A DNA stretch of 55,327 nucleotides from Tidjanibacter sp. (GCA_017936605.1 JAGBFH010000019.1:1-55327), one strand, 5' to 3'; numbered from the stretch's first letter, positions 43,060 through 52,111 are shown. Notes: generated by a model from the letters alone, not told the origin. Numbers and translations: made by a program.

Positions 43060-43368
43060 CTATTTCTCCTTGAACACAACCTCGCCCTCGAGGAACTCCT
43101 CGGTAGCAATGAGGGTGGGCTTAGGAATACGCTCGTAGTACTTCGAAATCTCAATCTGCTCACGGTTCTCGAAGGTCTCCTCGAGTGCGTCGGTCGAGCT
43201 GGAGAAGTCGGCCAGCTTGCGGTTGAGCTCCTGTTTGAGCTCGGTGGCGATCTGATTTGCGCGTTTAGCAATGATGGTCACCGACTCATAGACATTGCCG
43301 GTAGGGCCGTCGATGTCGGTAAGTTTACGAGTTACAGTGTTGTTGGGAACATTCTTTTTGATTTCCAT
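43060..43368 (-). CDS. rpoZ: RNA polymerase omega subunit, Bacteroidetes type
   Basis: A 102-residue Rpb6-like subunit that supports assembly of RNA polymerase. It carries TGNVYESVTIIAKRANQI and EQIEISKYYERIPKPTLIA, diagnostic of the Bacteroidetes omega. It follows bamD on the same strand (90-nt gap). In many Bacteroidales a coaBC gene and others stand between rpoZ and recN; here there is only a 245-nt non-coding spacer. Confidence 0.9.
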   Translation of the reverse strand: MEIKKNVPNNTVTRKLTDIDGPTGNVYESVTIIAKRANQIATELKQELNRKLADFSSSTDALEETFENREQIEISKYYERIPKPTLIATEEFLEGEVVFKEK

Positions 43369-43458
43369 AATTTATTCCTCTCTATTTTGGTGTTTTTCTT
43401 GTTTTTGTCGTCTGATTGTCTTTCTCTCCCCCACAGTCATCGTCATCTGCGAGTGGTC

Positions 43459-44307
43459 CTACTCTTCGGCCTCATCGTCTACATACTCGCGGCCCTCGAC
43501 CACCGCATTGTGGCGAGCCAGGAACTTCTTGGCCGCCCTCTGCATACGCTCGGCAGCCTTACGATGCTTGGAGTCGGGGAACTCCGATACGAAGTTGTAG
43601 TATGCGTCCATTGCATCAAGGTACCTATCCACCTGCAACGACTGGATGGAGTTCTCGGCCAGCTTGTAGCTCGAATCCAACATCAAAAAGAGCATCTCCT
43701 CGCGGTGGGGCGTATCGGGGAACTCTCCCAGTGCGTTACGGAAGGCGATGATGGCTGCCTTGTAGCGCTTGGTCTTGTAGTAGGTGCGAGCGTTGATGAA
43801 CGACTTGTCGTAGAGTTTGCCCTTGAGCTCCTCGAGCCTCTGCTCACAGATGGCCATCTTGGGCGAGTCGGGGTAGTGCTCCATATACTCCTCGATGGAC
43901 CTGATGGCCTGAAGGGTGGTCGTCTGGTCACGCGAAGGCTCGGGCGAGGAGAAGTAGTAGCCCATAGCGTGCATATACTCCACATCCTCCAACAGAGGGC
44001 TACGACCATAGGTGCGCCTATACTCGTCGAAGATGGTGGCACTGGTCGCAAAACTTCCCTGCTTGTAGAAGCAGCAACCCGTGTAGTACATAATCGTGTC
44101 GGCACGCATCGTGGAGGCGTAGCGGGGAGCGAGCTCCTGGAAGAGCTGCAAGGCGTGTTGCAGGTCGCCCTCCTCATAGTATTTGATAGCCGCGTGATAC
44201 ATCTGGTCGGAGTCGTTGGCCTTGAGCAGTTTATTGTAGGAACCGCAGCTCGCCATAAGACCCAGAGTGGCCAGAATCATAAGTTTTATTATGCCTATTC
44301 TCTTCAT
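43459..44307 (-). CDS. bamD: outer-membrane assembly lipoprotein BamD
   Basis: A 282-residue lipoprotein (LMASC, lipidated Cys near residue 19) of the BAM complex that inserts barrel proteins into the outer membrane. TPR-like repeats start at MYHAAIKYYEEGDLQHALQL and continue through FINARTYYKTKRYKAAIIAF. The C-terminus is rich in basic and then acidic residues. I chose the ATG at 44307 because it begins the lipoprotein signal. A minus-strand -7 box, TAACTTTG, lies at 44366-44359. Confidence 0.88.
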   Translation of the reverse strand: MKRIGIIKLMILATLGLMASCGSYNKLLKANDSDQMYHAAIKYYEEGDLQHALQLFQELAPRYASTMRADTIMYYTGCCFYKQGSFATSATIFDEYRRTYGRSPLLEDVEYMHAMGYYFSSPEPSRDQTTTLQAIRSIEEYMEHYPDSPKMAICEQRLEELKGKLYDKSFINARTYYKTKRYKAAIIAFRNALGEFPDTPHREEMLFLMLDSSYKLAENSIQSLQVDRYLDAMDAYYNFVSEFPDSKHRKAAERMQRAAKKFLARHNAVVEGREYVDDEAEE

Positions 44308-44358
44308 ATCAACCATTTGTGCCCGCATCATACCACTTACAACAAGGGCATTTAGCGT

Positions 44359-44366
44359 GCAAAGTT
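44359..44366 (-). promoter_or_regulatory. putative -7 box of bamD
   Basis: Minus-strand TAACTTTG matches TAnnTTTG. The leader to the ATG at 44307 is about 45 nt. No clear -33 motif was seen. Confidence 0.45.
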
Positions 44367-44433
44367 ATACATTTTTAACGACTAACGAAAAAATATATTA
44401 TATTTTTCATTTCCAAGTGTGGAGTTTTTTTGT

Positions 44434-44441
44434 TATCTTTG
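44434..44441 (+). promoter_or_regulatory. putative -7 box of xerD
   Basis: TATCTTTG matches TAnnTTTG and lies 24 nt before the xerD ATG. The -33 motif is not clear. Confidence 0.5.
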
Positions 44442-44464
44442 GAGAGTTGAAGCCGAAAAAAACT

Positions 44465-45388
44465 ATGTCAAATCTACTCACACTCTTCGAGAACTACCTC
44501 AGGGCCGAGAAACGCTACTCCCCGGGCACCGTCACCAACTACTTGCGTGACTGTCGGGAGTTCATTGACCACTGCGGCTCCACACCCGAGGCGTTCCGCC
44601 CCGAGTTGGTCACCTCGGAAGACTTTAGCGAGTGGATTATGAAACTCTCCGATGGCGACAAAAAGGCCCACATCAAACCCCTCAGGCAGGCCTCCGTAAA
44701 CACCAAAATATCCTCCGTCAAGGCCCTCTTCAAGTGGCTCCACGACACCGAGAAAATAGAGCACAACCCGCTCGCCGAGAGTCACCGCCTAAAGGCCCCC
44801 AAACGACTGCCCAACTACATCCCCGAGGAGAAGATGGCACTCATCTTGGATGCCCTCTTTGAGGCACAGAACTCCACCGACTACTGCGAGCGCCGTGACG
44901 CAATGTTGGTGCTGCTGCTCTACTGCACAGGGCTGCGTCTTGCGGAGGTCACAACCCTCACGCGCGACAACTTCTCCGCCTCGTGGGCAGAGGTGAAGAT
45001 TGTGGGTAAGGGACGCAAGGAGCGCATAGTTCCTATTGTGAGCGCGTTACGCCCGTTGCTCGAAAATTTCGCTCAATTTACACACCAAAATATTTGCACA
45101 AGTGGTGAAAAATTGTTATTTTTAACATCGAAAGGTTCCCCTATGAGCCGCTACCAGATAGAGCGCGCGGTGCAAAAGGTGCTCGCAGCGGGCGGCATAG
45201 AGGGGAAACACAGCCCCCATGTACTACGACACACATTTGCGTCGTTATTACTTGGAAGGGGTGCCGACATCAGGGAGATACAGGAGCTGCTGGGCCACTC
45301 GTCGTTGCGCACGACGCAGGTGTACACCCACACCAACATCGCCCGCCTCAAAGAGGTCTACCACGCAGCACACCCGAGGGAGAATTGA
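44465..45388 (+). CDS. xerD: tyrosine recombinase of the XerC/XerD type
   Basis: A 307-residue tyrosine recombinase that resolves chromosome dimers at dif with its partner. The N-terminal SAM-like DNA-binding domain (FENYLRAEKRYSPGTVTNYL) precedes the catalytic domain with Arg in TGLRLAEVTTL, HVLRHTFAS and LGHSSLRTTQVYTH carrying the nucleophile Tyr. The chromosomal context and standard length favour a housekeeping Xer protein rather than a phage integrase; no att-like or phage genes are nearby. XerC versus XerD is not certain. I chose the ATG at 44465, just after the -7 box. Confidence 0.85.
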   Translation: MSNLLTLFENYLRAEKRYSPGTVTNYLRDCREFIDHCGSTPEAFRPELVTSEDFSEWIMKLSDGDKKAHIKPLRQASVNTKISSVKALFKWLHDTEKIEHNPLAESHRLKAPKRLPNYIPEEKMALILDALFEAQNSTDYCERRDAMLVLLLYCTGLRLAEVTTLTRDNFSASWAEVKIVGKGRKERIVPIVSALRPLLENFAQFTHQNICTSGEKLLFLTSKGSPMSRYQIERAVQKVLAAGGIEGKHSPHVLRHTFASLLLGRGADIREIQELLGHSSLRTTQVYTHTNIARLKEVYHAAHPREN

Positions 45389-45555
45389 AAATGGAAAATT
45401 GACAGTTGACAATTGAGATAAGGTCATTAAAGTCCTTAAGGTCATTAGGGTCCTTAGAGTCCTTAGGGTCCTTAAGGTCCTTAAGGTCCTTTTCCTCCCC
45501 TAAGTTAGGGGAGGGTGCCCGTAGGGCGGGAGAGGTCTGCCATAGATAGAGATTT
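45389..45555. repeat. intergenic repeats after xerD
   Basis: No gene is seen. AATTGAAAATGG-type repeats (45386-45412), about eight 9-bp units of GGTCCTTAA type (45416-45490) and REP-like copy 5 (45494-45539). Confidence 0.75.
45494..45539 (+). repeat. REP-like palindrome, copy 5
   Basis: CCTCCCCTAAGTTAGGGGAGG plus GCCCGTAGGGC and GGGAGAGGTCTG. Confidence 0.75.
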
Positions 45556-45817
45556 GTCGGGAGCGGCAAGACAAACAAAGAACTAACGCCTTCAATGGAA
45601 GGTACAATATAAATTAACCAAAGTCGCGCAACACCGACCCGAGTGAAAAACCTTATCAAAGGGCACTTGATAAGGCCCTTTGACTAAGTCCCCCTTTGTC
45701 AAAGGGGGATTTAGGGGGAATGTAAAGGTTCCTTACAATCCTCCGTGGTCGGGAAGCGGCAAAACAAACAAAGAACTAACGCCTTCAATGGAAGGTACAA
45801 CATACATTAACCAAAGT
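45556..45817 (+). repeat. duplicated leader of the hibernation factor gene
   Basis: Segments 45556-45624 and 45748-45817 match at about 66 of 70 positions and share GCCTTCAATGGAAGGTACAA, which contains a CCTTC/GAAGG hairpin. Between them lie a CCTTATCAA/TTGATAAGG hairpin and a CCCCCTTTGTCAAAGGGGG palindrome. Only the second copy leads into a gene. Confidence 0.75.
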
Positions 45818-45824
45818 AAGGAGG
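45818..45824 (+). promoter_or_regulatory. strong Shine-Dalgarno site of the hibernation factor gene
   Basis: AAGGAGG lies 8 nt before the ATG at 45833. This is the only near-perfect Shine-Dalgarno site seen in the window; other genes have A/T-rich leaders. Confidence 0.75.
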
Positions 45825-45832
45825 ATTTTTTT

Positions 45833-46129
45833 ATGAATGTAAAGATTCAGTCCGTAAAGTTCGATGCAGACAAGAAGCTCATCGATTTCATTGAGAGTAA
45901 GATGGACAAACTCGATCGTTTTGTTGAGCGTGCGACCGCAGCAGAGGTAATCCTCAAACTTGACAAGGACCCCGAGCAGGGCAACAAGGTGGCCACCATC
46001 AAGATTGAGGTTCCCACAGACACCCTCATCGCCGAGCACCAGAGCAAATCGTTTGAGGAGTCGGTGGATGGCGCAATTGACGCAATCAAGAAACAGCTCG
46101 AAAAGCACAAAGACAAGTTCGCAAAATAG
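45833..46129 (+). CDS. ribosome hibernation promoting factor (HPF/RaiA family)
   Basis: A 98-residue protein of the HPF/RaiA fold: NVKIQSVKFDADKKLIDFIE, then KMDKLDRFVERATAAEVILK and AIDAIKKQLEKHKDKF. Short members bind the 30S subunit in stationary phase and block the decoding site; there is no long-form C-terminal domain. I chose the ATG at 45833 because of the Shine-Dalgarno site and the conserved start MNVKIQ; the upstream open frame is repeat sequence. A strong terminator follows. Confidence 0.88.
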   Translation: MNVKIQSVKFDADKKLIDFIESKMDKLDRFVERATAAEVILKLDKDPEQGNKVATIKIEVPTDTLIAEHQSKSFEESVDGAIDAIKKQLEKHKDKFAK

Positions 46130-46151
46130 TGGCACAATGACGCCAAACAAC

Positions 46152-46183
46152 AAAAGGCAGACCTCAATGGTCTGCCTTTTATT
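46152..46183. terminator. bidirectional terminator between hibernation factor and antiporter genes
   Basis: AAAAGGCAGACC (46152-46163) pairs perfectly with GGTCTGCCTTTT (46169-46180). Confidence 0.88.
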
Positions 46184-46201
46184 GTATTGTTCCACAAGCT
46201 A

Positions 46202-47152
46202 TTACACCACCAGGAAGGCGATGTAGCAGGCGATGACTACAAGGGAGGCAAGGGCACGGCTCCAGCGTTTCTTGGAGAGGAGCGAGAGGAGGGTTGCGAC
46301 AAGGGCCGTGCCGCCAAAGAGGAGCATCTCGCCCACATTGCCATCCGAGAAGTCGTAGATGGAGCCCTTAAACCACAGAAGGTCGGCAACCGCAAGGATA
46401 ATCATATTGAACAGGCAGCTGCCCACGATGTTTCCAACGGCGATGTCGTAGTTGCGCATACGGAAGAGGCTGATGGTGCTCGAGAGTTCGGGCAGCGAGG
46501 TGGCCACACCAAGGAAGAGTGCGCCCGCCAATCCTGCACCCATACCGAGTTGGGTGGCAAGGTCGTCCGAGAGGTAGGTGAGCCATACGCTCAGAGCCAC
46601 AAGGCCCACGCTACAGAGCACAAAGCGCACAATAATGCCGCGCATCGTAAGGTTTGAGTCATCGTCCCCCTTGCTCTGCTCGCCTCCCTCGCCGGCCAGG
46701 TACTTAACACCCAAGGCATAGAAGATGACTATCGCAATGGAGCTAACGCTGAGCGTGAGGATATGGTGGTCGAAGACATTGGGCAGGAACATATTGAGTG
46801 CCAAGACCACATAGGTCGCAAGGCAGAAGAGTATCACAAAGTTGTGGCCACGCGACAGGGGGGCCTTATAGCTCTTGGAGAGGAACAGCAGGAACATCAC
46901 GGCCAGCACCGCCACATTGAAGATGTTGCTACCTAAAATATTGCCCAGGCAGAGGCCCGGCTTCTCGAGCAGCATTGTAGCCGAAATGCTTGTGAACAGC
47001 TCGGGCAGCGAGGTCACCGCCGAGAGCAGCACACCGCCCAAAAATGCACCCGAGAGGGAGCTCTTCTTATCAATAAGGTCTATATAGACCGAGGCCTTCA
47101 CGGAGAGCAATACCACCGCACAAGCCACCAACAAGTATGTAATATAAAGCAT
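46202..47152 (-). CDS. calcium/sodium antiporter (YrbG-like)
   Basis: A 316-residue inner-membrane protein with about ten helices in two homologous halves. Each half has the alpha-repeat pattern: TSLPELFTSISA with GNILGSNIFNVAVL, and TSLPELSSTISL with GNIVGSCLFNMIIL. These carry the ion-binding Glu and Asn residues of the CaCA family. A Ser/Asp-rich loop divides the halves. A minus-strand -7 box, TACCTTTG, is at 47187-47180, about 20 nt from the predicted transcript start to the ATG. Confidence 0.92.
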   Translation of the reverse strand: MLYITYLLVACAVVLLSVKASVYIDLIDKKSSLSGAFLGGVLLSAVTSLPELFTSISATMLLEKPGLCLGNILGSNIFNVAVLAVMFLLFLSKSYKAPLSRGHNFVILFCLATYVVLALNMFLPNVFDHHILTLSVSSIAIVIFYALGVKYLAGEGGEQSKGDDDSNLTMRGIIVRFVLCSVGLVALSVWLTYLSDDLATQLGMGAGLAGALFLGVATSLPELSSTISLFRMRNYDIAVGNIVGSCLFNMIILAVADLLWFKGSIYDFSDGNVGEMLLFGGTALVATLLSLLSKKRWSRALASLVVIACYIAFLVV

Positions 47153-47179
47153 ATTCTATCTTAGTTTCAAATAAACGCG

Positions 47180-47187
47180 CAAAGGTA
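47180..47187 (-). promoter_or_regulatory. putative -7 box of the antiporter gene
   Basis: Minus-strand TACCTTTG matches TAnnTTTG; the leader is short. No -33 motif was clear. Confidence 0.45.
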
Positions 47188-47241
47188 ACTAATCCTCACC
47201 TCTCCGCGCTATTCCTATATGCCACCATTATGTCCTATTCG

Positions 47242-48684
47242 TCAGAACCTATAGGTCGCCCCTATGGAGCTATTCTGCGAGTCGAGCCTTACGGCAATGA
47301 AGAACAGTATGGTGAACGAGAGGAGTGACGAGCCACCATAGGAGAACATCGGCAGCGGGATGCCAATCACAGGCATAAGGCCGATGGTCATACCGATGTT
47401 GATGAGTGTGTGGAAGAGGAAAATTCCCGCCACACCGTAGCAGTAGACCCTCCTGAAGGGCTCCTGCTGGCGTTCTCCCATCCTCATAAGTCTTACAATC
47501 AGCGCACCAAACAGAGCAATCACCACAGCCGAGCCCACAAAACCCCACTCCTCGCCCACGGTGCAGAAGATGAAGTCGGTGCTCTGCTCGGGGATGAAGT
47601 CATATTTGGTCTGCGTGCCCTGCAGGAAGCCCTTGCCAAAGAGGCCGCCCGAGCCGATTGCAATCTTTGACTGGTGGACATTATAGCCCCACCCCCTAAG
47701 GTCGCTCTCGATGCCCAGCAGGTCGAGGATTCGTTTCTGCTGGTGGAGTTGGAGGATGTCGTTAAAGACGAAGTCCACAGCCCCCAGGAAGAGCAACGAG
47801 CCCACGAACATTATGGCAAAGAGGTATATGGTGGAGAGTTTATTGCGGTAGGCGTAAATCAGGGCGGGTACCAACATCACAAGTGACGAGATAAGCAGTG
47901 CCGAATAGTACCTCAGGCCCCACCCGAAGGCCCACGCAAGGCCATAAATCACAAGGCTCAGCAGCATCACACTCGCCACAAACCAGACGCTCTCCCTCGG
48001 GTTCCTATTGGAGAGGAACTGGCTCACCACAAAGAGCAACAACAGCACAATAAGCAGTGCCGTATCGGAGAGCAGGAAGGAGCCCACAAACAACCCGACG
48101 ACCAGGAAAATGGCATAGTAGACCCAACTATTCAGTCCCTCACGATAGAAGACCACAAAGAATGAGCAGTAGACCAGAGCCGAGCCCATATCGTTCTGTA
48201 GCAGAATGATAGCAATGGGCACCAAAAGCAGTAGTCCCACCGACACGAGGTCTTTGGTGCGTGAGAAAGAGAAGCTGTAGTCGCTCATAAATCGCGCAAT
48301 AGCAAGTGCCGTTGCCACCTTCATAAACTCGGCCGGCTGCACCGACACCGGGCCCAGCACAAACCACGACTTGGCACCATTTATCTCCTTGCCTATGAAG
48401 AGCGTGAGGAAGAGCACCAGGAGCATCAGCGCATAGGCCGGATAGGCCATAAGGTGGTAGTAGATGTCGTCAATGAGAAGTATGATGATGGCCACCACAG
48501 CGGAGATACCTATCCAAATCAGCTGCATACCATACTTGGCCGAGAAGTCGAAGCCCAGCATTGAGGTCTCATTGTAGACCGCAGCGTAGATGTTGAGCCA
48601 GCCCATAAAGACCAGCACAACAAAGATGAGGATTGTCTTCCAGTCAACCCTCGACCACCCTACTCTATCATTAGCGCTTCTCAT
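47242..48684 (-). CDS. rodA: rod-shape peptidoglycan glycosyltransferase RodA
   Basis: A 480-residue SEDS-family membrane protein that polymerises lipid II in the elongasome. Multiple hydrophobic segments and family motifs are visible: GAKSWFVLGPVSVQPAEFMK, LLQNDMGSALVY, GSGGLFGKGFLQGTQTK and FIPEQSTDFIFCTVGEEWG. I chose the ATG at 48684 (MRSANDRVGW); this overlaps the end of pbp2 by 14 nt, so the two are translationally coupled. It is the last gene of the mre operon. Confidence 0.93.
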   Translation of the reverse strand: MRSANDRVGWSRVDWKTILIFVVLVFMGWLNIYAAVYNETSMLGFDFSAKYGMQLIWIGISAVVAIIILLIDDIYYHLMAYPAYALMLLVLFLTLFIGKEINGAKSWFVLGPVSVQPAEFMKVATALAIARFMSDYSFSFSRTKDLVSVGLLLLVPIAIILLQNDMGSALVYCSFFVVFYREGLNSWVYYAIFLVVGLFVGSFLLSDTALLIVLLLLFVVSQFLSNRNPRESVWFVASVMLLSLVIYGLAWAFGWGLRYYSALLISSLVMLVPALIYAYRNKLSTIYLFAIMFVGSLLFLGAVDFVFNDILQLHQQKRILDLLGIESDLRGWGYNVHQSKIAIGSGGLFGKGFLQGTQTKYDFIPEQSTDFIFCTVGEEWGFVGSAVVIALFGALIVRLMRMGERQQEPFRRVYCYGVAGIFLFHTLINIGMTIGLMPVIGIPLPMFSYGGSSLLSFTILFFIAVRLDSQNSSIGATYRF

Positions 48685-50491
48685 AGTTGGGATAGGCAAT
48701 TTTCATCTGTTTGATATATTCGACAAGTTCGGGGCGTGCGACCTCGCCATTGAGGTACTTCTCAATGAGCAGCGAGGCGATAGGAGCGGCCACCGAGGAG
48801 CCAAAGCCGCCATTCTCCACATATACGGAGATGGCAATCTTGGGGTTATGGCGCGGAGCAAAGGCGAGGAATGTCGAGTGGTCCTTGCCGTGGGGGTTCT
48901 GGGCCGTACCTGTCTTGCCGCAGATGTTGAGTCCCTCCACATAGGCCACGCCTGCCGAGCCAATCTCCCTATGCACCGTGCCCCACATACCGTCGATAAT
49001 GGGCTCGAAGTAGCGTTTGTCGACCTTGGTATAGTGTGGCTCATAGAATCGCGCATCAATCGAGTCGCGCCCGTCGATATGTTTGACCACGTGGGGTATA
49101 TAGTAGTAGCCCCTATTGGCCATAATGGCCGCCAGGTTGGCCATCTGCAAGGGCGAACAGCCGAGCTCTCCCTGACCGATAGCCATCGAGATGACCGTCA
49201 GTGAGTTCCACTTGGGATAGTAGTTGTCGTAGAACTCCGCCGAGGGGACAAAGCCCGCCCTCTCGGAGGCGAAGTCGGAGCCCAACTTTTTGCCGAAACC
49301 GAAGCTCCTCACATACTCCTCCCAGTTGTCATAGCCCCCTTCGCCTATACCTCCCCTCTTAGGGTTATCCAGAATATTGCGGAACACGTGGCAGAAGTAG
49401 GCATTACAGGAGTTGCTGACTGCCTCTCTCAGGTCCAGCGGCGAGCGGTGGTTGTGGCACTTCACACCGCGACCCACGTGGTAGCCCTCATTGCAGGCAT
49501 ACTCCATCGAGGGGGTCACAACACCCTCCTGAAGGCCAATAAGTCCGTTGACGAGCTTAAAGGTCGAGCCCGGGGGATAACTCGACATCACCGCGCGGTT
49601 GAAGAGCGGCTGTCGGGGGTTATTGAGCATCTCCACATAGTTGCTACCCCTATCGCGGCCCATCAGTTGGTCGGGGTCGTAGGTGGGGCTGCTGACCATC
49701 ACCAGAATCTCACCCGTCGACGGCTCAATGGCAATCACACTGCCCACCTTCCCCTTCATAAGTTCCTCGGCAAACTCCTGCAACGAGGCATCAATGGTGG
49801 TCGTAATGGGCGTTCCCGCCACAGCCATACGGTCGTAGTGGCCCTCCTGATAGGGGCCCTTGACCGCTCCGCTCACATCCACAACGCTAATCTTCTCGCC
49901 CTTCTCGCCACGCAGCAGCTCCTCATAGGCGCTCTCGATGCCCGAGTAGCCTATGTAGTCACCACGCGAGTAGTATGGGTTACGCTGTATGATGTCGTCA
50001 TTCACCTGACCGATGTAGCCGAGCAGGTTGCCCGCAATCTTACGAGGATAGGAGCGTTGGGTGTGGAAGAGGGTATAGAAGCCATCGAAGCCGCCCTCGT
50101 CGAAGAGCAATTTGGCCTCGGTGCTCATCTGGCGCACCACAACCGAAGCCCTCGTCGAGGAGAAACTCTTGGCCGACTGGATAGCCTTGCGGAGTTGCTC
50201 CACGCTCACATCGGCAATCTTCGCCAGCGCCACCGTATCAAACCCGCTCTCGGGAATGTTGCGGGGCACAACCATAAGGTCATAGGAGGCCACACTCTGG
50301 GCCAGGAACTCGCCATTGCGGTCGTAAATCTCTCCTCGGGGCGGGTACTGCACCTCATAGCGCAGCACATTGTTCTCCGCCGCACGACGGTAGCTCCTGT
50401 CGACTATCTGGATATGGAAAAGTCGCAACCCCACCACAAGGAAGAGTGCGACCACAAACCACTGGAGTATTTCGGAACGCGAACGAGCCAT
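48671..50491 (-). CDS. mrdA: penicillin-binding protein 2
   Basis: A 606-residue class B transpeptidase working with RodA in lateral wall synthesis. A single N-terminal transmembrane segment (WFVVALFLVVGLRLFHI) anchors a dimerisation domain (PPRGEIYDRNGEFLAQS) and the transpeptidase domain with SxxK in PPGSTFKLVNG, SxN in SNSCNAYF and KTGT in CGKTGTAQNP. All active-site motifs are present. It lies 24 nt after mreD. Confidence 0.94.
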   Translation of the reverse strand: MARSRSEILQWFVVALFLVVGLRLFHIQIVDRSYRRAAENNVLRYEVQYPPRGEIYDRNGEFLAQSVASYDLMVVPRNIPESGFDTVALAKIADVSVEQLRKAIQSAKSFSSTRASVVVRQMSTEAKLLFDEGGFDGFYTLFHTQRSYPRKIAGNLLGYIGQVNDDIIQRNPYYSRGDYIGYSGIESAYEELLRGEKGEKISVVDVSGAVKGPYQEGHYDRMAVAGTPITTTIDASLQEFAEELMKGKVGSVIAIEPSTGEILVMVSSPTYDPDQLMGRDRGSNYVEMLNNPRQPLFNRAVMSSYPPGSTFKLVNGLIGLQEGVVTPSMEYACNEGYHVGRGVKCHNHRSPLDLREAVSNSCNAYFCHVFRNILDNPKRGGIGEGGYDNWEEYVRSFGFGKKLGSDFASERAGFVPSAEFYDNYYPKWNSLTVISMAIGQGELGCSPLQMANLAAIMANRGYYYIPHVVKHIDGRDSIDARFYEPHYTKVDKRYFEPIIDGMWGTVHREIGSAGVAYVEGLNICGKTGTAQNPHGKDHSTFLAFAPRHNPKIAISVYVENGGFGSSVAAPIASLLIEKYLNGEVARPELVEYIKQMKIAYPNYEKR

Positions 50492-50515
50492 AGTAACCTA
50501 ACGCCTAAAATCCTG

Positions 50516-51019
50516 CTACTCAACGATTCGCCTAAAGAGGCGAGCTGTGAGTACCACCAAAATGGTGGTGGCCAAGGAGCTCAAAACAATCTTTCCAACC
50601 GTATATAGGAAGTGGCTGCCCAGCGACTCGAAGCCATAGAAGAGCGCGTGGTGTACGAAGACCAGCATCGCGGCAAAGAGTATGAACGAGCGAGGGTCTA
50701 TAGCGCCACCATAGGGGATATTCTCGTGGGCCACATCCTTGCCCATCAGAAGGTTCATTGTCATAGGGCGGATGAAGGCAACGGCCGCCGTGGCAATCGT
50801 GTTAAGACCCGCGGTGCCCATCGACACATCCATAGTCACACCGAGCAGTGTGCCCAGCACGAGCAACCAGAAGTGGCTCATCTTCACGGGCAGCAGCACC
50901 ACAAAAACAACATAGTAGAGGGGCATAATCAGGCTCGAGAAGAGCAGATTATCAAACAGCAGCGCCTGCAACAACACCACCGCCACAAAGAAAATCACAT
51001 ATTCTACAACCCTATACAT
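50516..51019 (-). CDS. mreD: rod shape-determining protein MreD
   Basis: A 167-residue integral membrane protein with about five hydrophobic segments, starting YVIFFVAVVLLQALLFDNLL. The sequence is weakly conserved in the family; the assignment rests on length, topology and its place between mreC and pbp2. It follows mreC after 53 nt. Confidence 0.85.
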   Translation of the reverse strand: MYRVVEYVIFFVAVVLLQALLFDNLLFSSLIMPLYYVVFVVLLPVKMSHFWLLVLGTLLGVTMDVSMGTAGLNTIATAAVAFIRPMTMNLLMGKDVAHENIPYGGAIDPRSFILFAAMLVFVHHALFYGFESLGSHFLYTVGKIVLSSLATTILVVLTARLFRRIVE

Positions 51020-51072
51020 TGTCTTCTTGTCCTCCTTTTTCCGCTTTATACATCATTGTTTTCGCCCCTACG

Positions 51073-51900
51073 CTACTTCTCCTCCTCGGGCTCATAGGTG
51101 CTATGGAGCTCCTTGAACTCCTCGCCGCCGAGGAACTTGACGAGCAACACCCTATCGAGCCTCGAGAGGTCGGCTGCAAGTCTAACCGTCAGGTGGCTGT
51201 TCATCTTATCCTCCGAGCTCTCGAACTCCTCCACGATGCCTATTATGCGGTCGGGGGGGAATCTATAGGAGATGGTCGAGATGATTGTGTCACCCTTAGC
51301 AAAGGGGGCATAGTGGGGAATATTCTCGAGGTTCACCCTGCGGTAGTTGTCGCCATTCCAGGCAATAGAGCCCATAAACTCGTTATTCTTGCCCTTGCCG
51401 CCCATTGTGAAGTCACGGTTGGCTACCGACATACAGACCGAGTAGCGTTCCGAGCAGTCCAAAACATAGCCCGCAACAAAGCCATCGGGGGTGAGCACAG
51501 CCATATTGGGCTCCACATCGTCCATTCGGCCCTTGTTGATTGTGAAGTAGTTATATTGCGCAAAGACGCTATTCTTGATAACCCTCGCCTGAGAGAAGAG
51601 ATAGGGAACATTGCCTGCCTCCACCTCGCCTCTCTCGGCAACCTCCTGCCGGGTGGCCAACTGGGCCTCGAGTTCCAGAATCCTCTGGGTGAGCACATCG
51701 TTCTCGCTACGGAGCGAGAAGTAGGCTCCCACACTGCCGAAACTCTCGTTCACAGCCCCCGTCACACCATTGGAAATGGCCAGCAGACGGGCCCTTGTGA
51801 AGCTCGTCGCCGAGGAGTACTTACTAATAGCCAGAATCTCCACCACAATAAAGAGCAGAGGTACGGCTATGCGTTTGAGTATGAGAGTCAGTCTATACAC
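51073..51900 (-). CDS. mreC: rod shape-determining protein MreC
   Basis: A 275-residue bitopic protein linking MreB to the periplasmic wall synthases. An N-terminal helix (IAVPLLFIVVEILAISKY) is followed by a coiled coil (ENDVLTQRILELEAQLATR) and the beta-rich core with NYFTINKGRMDDVEPNMAV and GFVAGYVLDCSERYS. It is 212 nt downstream of mreB, an unusually wide gap for this operon. Confidence 0.92.
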   Translation of the reverse strand: MYRLTLILKRIAVPLLFIVVEILAISKYSSATSFTRARLLAISNGVTGAVNESFGSVGAYFSLRSENDVLTQRILELEAQLATRQEVAERGEVEAGNVPYLFSQARVIKNSVFAQYNYFTINKGRMDDVEPNMAVLTPDGFVAGYVLDCSERYSVCMSVANRDFTMGGKGKNNEFMGSIAWNGDNYRRVNLENIPHYAPFAKGDTIISTISYRFPPDRIIGIVEEFESSEDKMNSHLTVRLAADLSRLDRVLLVKFLGGEEFKELHSTYEPEEEK

Positions 51901-52111
51901 TTTTTCGGTTTTGGGGTTTCAAATTGTAAGGTCGCCCCCCAAGGAGAAGCAACCTTACAAAAAACGCAATCTATTGAGAGTGGGCAGAGTAGGCCTCACG
52001 GGTCATCCCTCTCGGGGATGGTATCCTCGCTAAGAAAACACCTAAACTGTTTTTCAGTCCTCCCCCCTCACTCTCACATATTGTTTCACTTTTTCTCCCG
52101 GGGGCCTTCTG

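Noticed and set aside
44465..45388. Integrase marking a mobile island or prophage
   Set aside because: The protein has the length and motifs of a housekeeping Xer recombinase, lies among core genes, and no tRNA, att repeat or phage genes are adjacent.
45680..45832. N-terminal extension of the hibernation factor (frame open from 45680)
   Set aside because: The extension covers a palindrome and the duplicated leader, while a strong Shine-Dalgarno site marks the ATG at 45833.
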